DNA of 16,902 nucleotides from CAVDHB01 sp963608705 (GTDB taxonomy: Bacteria; Bacteroidota; Bacteroidia; Bacteroidales; Bacteroidaceae): assembly GCA_963608705.1 (NCBI GenBank), contig CAVDHB010000014.1:1-16902 (forward strand), given 5' to 3'. Positions 1-5,887 of this stretch are shown here, piece after piece. Both the position numbers and the translations under genes were made by a program. Below the pieces are notes generated by a model. It made no database searches. It worked only from the letters and a program-made list of their open reading frames with translations, and had not been told where the DNA came from. How positions within the stretch are numbered: the stretch's first letter is position 1; each line of letters begins with the position of its first letter.

Positions 1-38
1 TTTCATAGTGTTTTTATATCTTACCAATCACAGATACA

Positions 39-147
39 ATTCATCACTGATGAATATGGAGACGCGATGAATCGCGTCTCTACTAGTTCAGTCGTTGTAT
101 TGCAACGTGCAAGACAGGAGAGTGGTATGTTTGCGGATAATCATACC
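39..147. repeat. cluster of four consecutive small hairpins
   Basis: Four inverted repeats follow one another. ATTCATC-ACT-GATGAAT is at 39-55. GAGACGCGAT-GA-ATCGCGTCTC, a 10-bp perfect stem, is at 59-80. CGTTG-TATTG-CAACG is at 93-107. GGTATG-N12-CATACC is at 124-147. The word GATGAAT occurs in both of the first two. No T-tract follows the strongest stem, so it is not a classical terminator. By its look it could be a REP-like intergenic repeat or the structured end of a transcript from the left. Which of these is correct cannot be told from one copy. Confidence 0.5.
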
Positions 148-226
148 CATAATTGATACAAATCAAGTAAATAGGACTAATTTCTGATTAATTACTATTT
201 GCGGTATTACAGAAGATTGAAAATTC

Positions 227-234
227 TAACTTTG
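227..234 (+). promoter_or_regulatory. Bacteroides -7 box for the LuxR-type regulator
   Basis: TAACTTTG matches TAnnTTTG exactly. The nearest TTTG (198-201) is 25 nt upstream, further than the usual 19-20, so the -33 element is weak. Transcription would begin near 240 and leave a leader of about 50 nt before the ATG at 293. Confidence 0.5.
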
Positions 235-292
235 TATTAATCAAATTCAGTACACGACATAATCCACGACTGAGCTTAATAAACAACTATTT

Positions 293-1030
293 ATGAATGA
301 GAATTTAGCACATGACAACCAGACGGAGAAAGAGAGCAGATTTGTACACTCTGTTGTGGAGGCGGCCCGTTTCATGGGAGAGATGCTTTACCAAGGAATT
401 TACATTATCAATTATCAGGAGAACCGATTTCTATATGTTTCAGACAATCCCTTGCTGTTGTGCGGATGTACCGTGGACGAGGTACAGCAACAAGGATTCG
501 ATTTCTTCAAAGCGCATGTACCTACAGATGAATGGGAGAAACTTATAGAAATCAAAGAAGCAGGACAAGACTTCTTCTCCTGTCATATTCCATGGGAAGA
601 AAAGCTGCATTGCACCATGAGCTATACCTTTCATCTGCTATGCAAGGAAAATCCACTGCTGGTACATCATCAACTCACTCCTTTGGAAATAACCACCTCT
701 GGACAGATAAAGATTGCGTTGTGCATGGTTTCACTCTCCTCTAAAGGTTCTTTTGGACATGTGGAGTTCTATTTAGAAAAGTCAGACTCTCATTGGGAAT
801 ATTTGTGGAAGACTAAACAATGGAGGCAAAAACAAAAGATTACCCTCACCTCTGTGGAGAAACAAGTCCTGCTGTTGTCATCACAGGGACTGACTGTAGA
901 AGAAATAGCCCACAAACTGTTTAGATCGGAAAACACCATCAAATTCCATCGGCGTAACATTTTTCATAAAACCGAAACCTCCACTATCACAGAAGCCCTG
1001 ATGGAAGCCATGGAAGACAAGCTGTGGTAA
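293..1030 (+). CDS. PAS-like sensor / LuxR-type DNA-binding regulator
   Basis: A cytoplasmic transcription regulator of 245 residues. Residues about 30-150 look like a PAS-type sensor fold, starting with a GIYIINYQENRFLYVS stretch and followed by alternating strands; this assignment is by pattern only. Residues about 185-242 are a clear LuxR/NarL helix-turn-helix, with LTSVEKQVLLLSSQGLTVEE leading into IAHKLF and the recognition helix SENTIKFHRRNIF. There is no receiver domain with a phosphorylatable Asp and no membrane segment, so it probably senses a small molecule or redox state inside the cell rather than acting as a two-component response regulator. The gene stands alone: the nearest gene to the right is convergent. 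Its target genes are unknown. The start at 293 is the only sensible Met and gives a leader of about 50 nt. DNA-binding function is well supported; the signal is not. Confidence 0.85.
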   Translation: MNENLAHDNQTEKESRFVHSVVEAARFMGEMLYQGIYIINYQENRFLYVSDNPLLLCGCTVDEVQQQGFDFFKAHVPTDEWEKLIEIKEAGQDFFSCHIPWEEKLHCTMSYTFHLLCKENPLLVHHQLTPLEITTSGQIKIALCMVSLSSKGSFGHVEFYLEKSDSHWEYLWKTKQWRQKQKITLTSVEKQVLLLSSQGLTVEEIAHKLFRSENTIKFHRRNIFHKTETSTITEALMEAMEDKLW

Positions 1031-1048
1031 GTCTTTCTATTCCCATAC

Positions 1049-1085
1049 AAAAAGGCATCCTACGCAGAAGTGTTCGGATGCCTTT
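1049..1085. terminator. bidirectional terminator between convergent genes
   Basis: A 10-bp perfect stem, AAAGGCATCC (1051-1060) with GGATGCCTTT (1076-1085), lies 20 nt after the regulator's stop and 30 nt past the stop of the barrel gene on the other strand. On the minus strand it runs into five Ts. On the plus strand its own terminal Ts serve. It probably ends both transcripts. Confidence 0.8.
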
Positions 1086-1114
1086 AAATAGTATATGGAA
1101 GTGTGTGAATATGC

Positions 1115-1633
1115 TCACAAATTAAAGGAGAATCCAATGGATACGAATCCTCTCACATAACTATCAAACATTTTATTTCTCGAATCATAGTAGGTGACTC
1201 CGATTCCAATACGAGGTCTGACTTCACTGCGAACGTACTGATAATAAATACCCCCTTCATAATAAAGATATTTCCAGTCTTTATTAGACATAGTGTTACC
1301 TACTGCGGCATTGATATCCAACCGGGTCTTCTCAAACTGAAAAAGGTTGTATCCCAAGTTCAATCCGTATGTACCGTTCAAGTAATATGTCTTGTGTGAG
1401 TCCATATCAAAAAGTCCAGCCGCAGTTTCCACTTTCACACCTCCGTAAAAACGGTCCGTGAAATAATAGTCCAAATCCACTCCAAACTCCAAAGGTTTAA
1501 AGTCTGAACTGTAGAGAGAAGCGTCTGTCTGAATCACAGCAGACACATCTCCCTTCTCTTGTGCGGAAGACACAAAAGGAAACATCGTTATACAGGCGAT
1601 AAACGCAGTCAATATTTTACGTAGATTTGTCAT
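1115..1633 (-). CDS. small outer-membrane beta-barrel-like protein
   Basis: An exported protein of 172 residues with a clear Sec signal peptide: a KIL...FIACITMFPF core and likely cleavage after SSA at residue 24. The mature part is made of alternating-residue strands rich in Tyr, Phe and Gly (for example FGVDLDYYFTDRFYGGVKV, YGLNLGYNLF, PRIGIGVTYYDS). It ends in GFVSIGFSFNL, a closing strand of the kind found in outer-membrane barrels, although the last residue is Leu rather than Phe. Eight or so strands would fit. This matches the general class of Bacteroidetes porin-family or OmpW-like small barrels; no specific family can be named. It is a single-gene unit, with its own promoter at 1696-1703 and a shared terminator at 1049-1085. 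Ligand and role are unknown. Confidence 0.8.
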   Translation of the reverse strand: MTNLRKILTAFIACITMFPFVSSAQEKGDVSAVIQTDASLYSSDFKPLEFGVDLDYYFTDRFYGGVKVETAAGLFDMDSHKTYYLNGTYGLNLGYNLFQFEKTRLDINAAVGNTMSNKDWKYLYYEGGIYYQYVRSEVRPRIGIGVTYYDSRNKMFDSYVRGFVSIGFSFNL

Positions 1634-1695
1634 CGTTTTATATTTTCTTTATTTCCCTGATCAGAGAACGTTAAACAATTAGTCTTTGACTGCCA

Positions 1696-1703
1696 CAAAT
1701 ATA
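1696..1703 (-). promoter_or_regulatory. Bacteroides -7 box for the small barrel gene
   Basis: On the minus strand this reads TATATTTG, an exact TAnnTTTG match. No TTTG lies 19-20 nt upstream. The leader to the ATG at 1633 would be about 57 nt. Confidence 0.5.
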
Positions 1704-1988
1704 GAGCTTTATTTACATACAGGAATAATCATACGACAAGAAAATGCAATTTTGAAATAAAAACTACCCGTTTGGGTAGGGATTTTCTATTGAATCAGAT
1801 GTATAATCCGATTCAACAGTATATGTTCTGAAAACTCAGTGAATTAGCATCTGTAACTCGCTGAGATAATTTCGTAACTTACCGCTTTGACGTCTGTAAG
1901 TCACCGTGAATATATCAATATAGCTTACTCATCAAGACTCACGATTGTGTATTATCCCGCTTTTTCACTACTTCCTCCATAAGAACCT
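1704..1988. other. gene-free stretch with a palindrome and an imperfect hairpin
   Basis: This AT-rich interval lies between the barrel promoter and the flippase terminator. No ORF with coding character is visible. It contains the perfect palindrome CTACCC-GTTT-GGGTAG (1764-1779) and, 11 nt on, an imperfect hairpin TGAATC-a-GAT...ATC-c-GATTCA (1791-1815). The palindrome is followed by a short T-rich run (GGGATTTTC), so it could be a weak terminator, or it could be an operator for a helix-turn-helix protein. Nothing else is recognisable from 1816 to 1988. Confidence 0.4.
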
Positions 1989-2035
1989 AAAAAGCAGAGG
2001 CTGCATCGTAAAAGATTCATTACGACACAGCCTCT
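1989..2035 (-). terminator. rho-independent terminator of the flippase operon
   Basis: AGAGGCTG (1996-2003) pairs with CAGCCTCT (2028-2035), and inside it TCGTAA (2006-2011) pairs with TTACGA (2020-2025) across a small internal loop. On the minus strand the hairpin is followed by GCTTTTTAGG. It begins 13 nt beyond the flippase stop codon. Confidence 0.85.
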
Positions 2036-2048
2036 TTCTCTGATTCTT

Positions 2049-3551
2049 CTATCGAAAATACTTCCCAACTACGGGCAATGCCTTCAAAGGAAAGTCCAGC
2101 TTCACCACAAAGGCGAGGAATATCAGGACGGGAAGAGTCTTGACAGCCACTTTCGTCCACAGTCCCCAGTTCTCAGGCACCCACTGGATAGCCACATACA
2201 ATACGGCAGTCAGCAGCACATACACGCCTATCCGCTTCAAGGGATAGTTGATGGGGTATTTCTTCTGCCCTATAAAATAAGAGAGCAACGTGGCTACTCC
2301 ATAGCCGGCCACACCACCCCAAGCACAGGCCATGTAGCTGAACCGAGGAATGAACAACACGTTCACCATTATCAGTACGAAACAGCCGATAAGGGAGAAC
2401 CACATTCCGTAGATGGTTTTGTCTATCAGCTTGTACCAGAGGGAAAGGTTGAAATAGATGCCCAGCAGGATACCGGCCACCATAACGATAGGTGTCACTC
2501 GCAAGCCAGCCCAATAATCCGGCGCGATAATGAGGCGTTTCAAGATGTCCATGTAGGCCATCACAATGATGAAGGCGAACAGGGTGAAGATTATGAAATA
2601 CTTCATGGCGGCGGCGTATGTCTCCTTGCTGTCCTTATCCTTACTCTTATTGAACACAAACGGCTCGTAGGCATAACGGAACGCCTGGGTAATCAAGGTC
2701 ATAATCATGGCTATCTTCACACACGCACCGTAGATACCCAGCTGCACATTGACCTCCTTCCCCACATGAGGAGCCACGAAGGGGAAGATAATCTTGTCTG
2801 CAGTCTGATTCAAGATACCCGCTATGCCGAGAATAAGGATAGGCCAGGAATAATGCCACATCTTCCGTGCTAACTTTGTGTCAAAGGTGTAATGGAAACC
2901 TGTGAGTTCCTTCTTGAAGAAGAATGTTACAGAGGCTGTACAGAAAAGGTTGATGTAGAACGCATAGCTCACGTCAAGCTGTCCGTCATAAAAGCCGCTT
3001 ACCAGTCCTCGGGTAGCGTCGTGCGCATAGAGGAAGGGAACACCCACAAAGTAAAGCACATTCAAGGAAATGTTCATCACAATGAAGAGAAGCTTCAATG
3101 CGGCGAACTTCAACGGACGTTTCTTATAACGCAAGTAAGCGAAGGGGACACACTGAAAGGCATCAATGGCCACGCAGGTGAACATCGTCCACACGTATTG
3201 CGGGTGGTCGGGATACTGCATCCACGCCGAGAGAGGCTTAATGAAGAGGAATACCAGCAGCACAAAACACACGCAGACAATTCCCACCATGTTTAACGTG
3301 GTGGAGTACACCCGCATAGGATCGTTCTCCTTGTTGGCGTAGCGGAAGAAAGTGGTCTCCATACCGAAGGTCAGAATCACTAACAACAGAGCCGTATAGC
3401 TGTACACATTCGTGATAATACCATACGAACCGGTGGAGGCCGCCATCTTGGCCGTATAGAGCGGCACAAGCAGATAATTCAGGAAACGGCCAATGATACT
3501 GCTCATTCCATAGATGGCGGTATCTTTGGCCAATGATTTCAAATTTGCCAT
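2049..3551 (-). CDS. Wzx-like polysaccharide flippase (MOP superfamily)
   Basis: A 500-residue integral inner-membrane protein with about 12-14 hydrophobic segments spread along its length. It starts with a short basic N-terminus and the first helix around SSIIGRFLNYLLVPLYT, followed by GSYGIITNVYSYTALLLVIL and TFGMETTFFRYANKE. This start and layout are typical of the oligosaccharide flippase branch of the MOP (MATE-like) superfamily, which moves undecaprenyl-linked sugar units across the inner membrane for O-antigen, capsule or other glycans. No glycosyltransferases or polymerase lie nearby, so the substrate is not indicated; a general glycan or lipid-linked intermediate is possible. It is the last gene of a four-gene minus-strand run, 15 nt after the flavin reductase, and is followed by a strong terminator. 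The family call is firm; the substrate is unknown. Confidence 0.88.
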   Translation of the reverse strand: MANLKSLAKDTAIYGMSSIIGRFLNYLLVPLYTAKMAASTGSYGIITNVYSYTALLLVILTFGMETTFFRYANKENDPMRVYSTTLNMVGIVCVCFVLLVFLFIKPLSAWMQYPDHPQYVWTMFTCVAIDAFQCVPFAYLRYKKRPLKFAALKLLFIVMNISLNVLYFVGVPFLYAHDATRGLVSGFYDGQLDVSYAFYINLFCTASVTFFFKKELTGFHYTFDTKLARKMWHYSWPILILGIAGILNQTADKIIFPFVAPHVGKEVNVQLGIYGACVKIAMIMTLITQAFRYAYEPFVFNKSKDKDSKETYAAAMKYFIIFTLFAFIIVMAYMDILKRLIIAPDYWAGLRVTPIVMVAGILLGIYFNLSLWYKLIDKTIYGMWFSLIGCFVLIMVNVLFIPRFSYMACAWGGVAGYGVATLLSYFIGQKKYPINYPLKRIGVYVLLTAVLYVAIQWVPENWGLWTKVAVKTLPVLIFLAFVVKLDFPLKALPVVGKYFR

Positions 3552-3566
3552 GTGTAAGAGCGTGCT

Positions 3567-4076
3567 TTACTTCGTATACGCATTGACAATCTCCAGTATA
3601 TACATATCATGGTAACCGCCGTTCTTGCCACCATACCATTTCTCTATCTCCGGGTCAAGGAAACAAGAAGACTTGATGTCGTCCTTATAGAGTTTCTTGC
3701 ATTCCAACGTCAAACGAGCCTGCTCATAGGTCATATTTCCCAACTCCGTCTCCACAGGCTTCAGCCCGGTCTCTTTCACCTTGTCGAAATCACGCCCCGA
3801 CTTAGAGCCGCAGAAGCTGTATATCTTCCGGGCTTCCGATGTGTTGCCCAAGAAAGAGAGGATTACATAGTCATTCGTCTCTACCAGTCCATGCGTGAAA
3901 CGCTCCGGACGGATAAAGACAACCGCCACAGGCTTGTTCCACAACCACCCGATACAACCCCAGGAGGCCGTCATCATGTTGAACTTGTCTTTCTTTCCTG
4001 CGGTTATAAGCAACCATTCTTTTCCTATAGTCTCAAAAAAGTTGTCTTTGAGAGATTGTACATTTACTTTTTCCAT
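3567..4076 (-). CDS. flavin reductase family (flavoredoxin-like) FMN-binding protein
   Basis: A cytoplasmic protein of 169 residues, the usual length for a single flavin-reductase-like domain. The FMN-binding split barrel is recognisable from KEWLLITAGKKDKFNMMTAS, where the T/N-MMTAS segment contacts the flavin in this family, then WGCIGWLWNKPVAVVFIRP and RFTHGLVETNDYVILSFLG. The SGRDFDKVKETGL and C-terminal YILEIV segments also fit. Members bind FMN and pass electrons between NAD(P)H or ferredoxin-like donors and various acceptors. The acceptor here is not shown. It lies 18 nt after the TonB gene and 15 nt before the flippase, so it is very likely co-transcribed with them, although no functional link is obvious. 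Confidence 0.85.
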   Translation of the reverse strand: MEKVNVQSLKDNFFETIGKEWLLITAGKKDKFNMMTASWGCIGWLWNKPVAVVFIRPERFTHGLVETNDYVILSFLGNTSEARKIYSFCGSKSGRDFDKVKETGLKPVETELGNMTYEQARLTLECKKLYKDDIKSSCFLDPEIEKWYGGKNGGYHDMYILEIVNAYTK

Positions 4077-4094
4077 ATTGTCGTTTGTTATTGT

Positions 4095-5036
4095 TTACAA
4101 TTTAAATACCACTGGCACCATGATTTTCACCCGTACCACCGCACCTTTTTCCTTACCCGGTCTCCATTTGGGCATACGACTGATAACCCGTATGGCTTCG
4201 TTGTCCAACACAGGATTGGCACTCTCCCCCACACTGATATTTGTGATTTGACCGGTTTTCTCTACGATGAATTGCACCAGCACCCTGCCCTGTATCTTCC
4301 TCCTCTTCGCATAGGGCGGATATTGCAAGTTATGGGAGAGATAGTCCAAGAAAGCCCGTTGCCCGCCAGGGTATTCCGGTAATTCCTCCACGGATGAGAA
4401 CGTCTTGCTCTCTCCCGCATTTGACTCGATGTTTATAGGAACTCCGTCGTCCACGAATTCCTGGGAGATGAGTTCCTGCACCTTTCCGCTGGGCAGGATT
4501 TCGGCCGTGAAGTTCAAAGACTTCTTCAGTTGGTCAGCCACCTGTTTGGCGGACTCCTGGTCTTTCACTATCAACAATGGAGCGACTCCGTTCTGCGCCT
4601 CATGCGGGTCTACCGTCGGGTCGGACACATGCAATTGCACATCCTTTCCCGCCGAAGGATTTTTTTGGTCTGACTTCGGGTCGTATTTCAGCTTTTCCGC
4701 CGTATAAGACGCTTCCCCGGTCTTGTCTTTCTTGTGGTCTTTGGTCAGATGCACTACCTTTCCTTTGTCCTTCTTGTCCTTCGTAACGGTTTCGGGATGA
4801 ATCACATTGACAGACACAAGGTCTTTCTCATCCTTGTCATCCCTAAACGAGAAGTTAGCTCCGCCAATCCAAAAGATACTGAAGCCGTAGATGTAGACCA
4901 CGCACACACCGAATATTTCAATACACCCTGTAATAAGAAGAAACAGCAACCCCTTGTCCATCTCATTTATATCGGGATGAACCAAGGCATCGAGCCACTT
5001 CTTAAGTACCTGTTTATTGAAATTCCCGCGTTTCAT
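4095..5036 (-). CDS. TonB-family energy transducer
   Basis: A 313-residue envelope protein. An N-terminal cytoplasmic tail of about 28 residues is followed by one membrane segment (about 29-58, GLLFLLITGCIEIFGVCVV onward). A long Lys/Asp/Glu-rich periplasmic linker comes next, then a TonB C-terminal domain from about 219: ELPEYPGGQRAFLDYLSHNL, YPPYAKRRKIQGRVLVQFIV, and the closing WRPGKEKGAVVRVKIMVPVVF. TonB proteins carry proton-motive energy from ExbB/ExbD to outer-membrane receptors. No exbB, exbD or receptor gene is in the window, so it may share the housekeeping ExbBD. The cytoplasmic tail is longer than in classical TonB, and residues 150-200 form a small non-repetitive segment inside the linker. 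The start lies 1 nt after the radical SAM stop, which means tight coupling. Confidence 0.87.
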   Translation of the reverse strand: MKRGNFNKQVLKKWLDALVHPDINEMDKGLLFLLITGCIEIFGVCVVYIYGFSIFWIGGANFSFRDDKDEKDLVSVNVIHPETVTKDKKDKGKVVHLTKDHKKDKTGEASYTAEKLKYDPKSDQKNPSAGKDVQLHVSDPTVDPHEAQNGVAPLLIVKDQESAKQVADQLKKSLNFTAEILPSGKVQELISQEFVDDGVPINIESNAGESKTFSSVEELPEYPGGQRAFLDYLSHNLQYPPYAKRRKIQGRVLVQFIVEKTGQITNISVGESANPVLDNEAIRVISRMPKWRPGKEKGAVVRVKIMVPVVFKL

Positions 5037-5037
5037 A

Positions 5038-5817
5038 TTAATAAGAGGCCATGGCAGGGATTCCCGCTTTTTCCACTAATTGCGCAATGCGGTCTAATTC
5101 CTCATGAGTGGCTTTTTGAAGATAAGGGTCGGGGGTCTCTCTGGCTACGGTATAGACCATTACCTTTTGCGGCTTTATAGCTTTCACCGCCTCCAGCCAA
5201 GGCAACACAAAACGGTCGGAAGTATTGTCCACGTCCGCCCCATTCATTGTCTTACCTTTCATGAACATAGTCTGGATAATGACATGGCCGTTGAATTTTT
5301 TCAAGTTGCGGATTATCTCCTCCACATTGTATTTTCCCGTAGGTCGGTCTACCATCTGAATATAATCCGGGTCTACTGTATCGAGCTTCAAGATATTGTT
5401 GTCTATCTTGCCCAACGCCTGTCGCACCTTCTCAGAAAAGGTGAACGTGGAATTGCTCAGCACACTCAGCTTCACCTGCGGATAATACTTGTCCCGAATG
5501 GCTTCCACACCGTCCACGATTTCCGGGAAATGAGGGTGCATGGTGGGTTCTCCGTTGCCGGCAAAGGTGATGTCGTCCAATGGCAACCCCTTTTCCTTAC
5601 GGTCTTTCAAGGTTTCCTCCAATGCCCGCAACACCTCCTCTTTTGAAGGGAACGGCTTGCTGGAAGGGAAATCCCCATTGAACCCACATTCGCAATAGAT
5701 ACAATCGAATGTGCAGCGCTTGCCGTCGTCCGGCAAGAGATTAATACCTAAAGAAACTCCCAGCCTGCGACTGTGTACAGGGCCGAAAATGGGAGATGGA
5801 TAGATGACTGTTGACAT
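5038..5817 (-). CDS. radical SAM protein (COG0731-like)
   Basis: A cytoplasmic iron-sulfur enzyme, 259 residues from the ATG at 5817. The radical SAM cluster motif is CTFDCIYC (C35, C39, C42), which holds a [4Fe-4S] cluster that cleaves S-adenosylmethionine. The glycine-rich SAM-binding motif is AGNGEPTMHP (near 87-96), and the conserved opening IFGPVHSRRLGVSLGINLLP is typical of the COG0731 group, distantly related to the tRNA-wybutosine enzyme TYW1. The substrate of the bacterial members is not established. A longer start at 5850 is a TTG lying inside the -7 promoter box (5848-5855), so the ATG at 5817 is preferred. First gene of a run with tonB, flavin reductase and flippase; the stop is 1 nt from the next ATG. 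Confidence 0.85.
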   Translation of the reverse strand: MSTVIYPSPIFGPVHSRRLGVSLGINLLPDDGKRCTFDCIYCECGFNGDFPSSKPFPSKEEVLRALEETLKDRKEKGLPLDDITFAGNGEPTMHPHFPEIVDGVEAIRDKYYPQVKLSVLSNSTFTFSEKVRQALGKIDNNILKLDTVDPDYIQMVDRPTGKYNVEEIIRNLKKFNGHVIIQTMFMKGKTMNGADVDNTSDRFVLPWLEAVKAIKPQKVMVYTVARETPDPYLQKATHEELDRIAQLVEKAGIPAMASY

Positions 5818-5847
5818 ATTTCTACCGCTATATTGCTTTATCAAGGA

Positions 5848-5855
5848 CAAAAATA
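5848..5855 (-). promoter_or_regulatory. Bacteroides -7 box for the radical SAM-tonB-flippase operon
   Basis: Minus-strand TATTTTTG is an exact TAnnTTTG match, ending 30 nt before the ATG at 5817. No TTTG is seen 19-20 nt upstream. Its last three bases (TTG) are what makes the ORF look longer. Confidence 0.55.
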
Positions 5856-5887
5856 AGATTTATAATCGGGTTTCGGAGAGATAGCAT

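Noticed and set aside
3609..4382. 257-codon plus-strand ORF
   Set aside because: It is antisense to the flavin reductase and the TonB C-terminal domain; no domain is visible.
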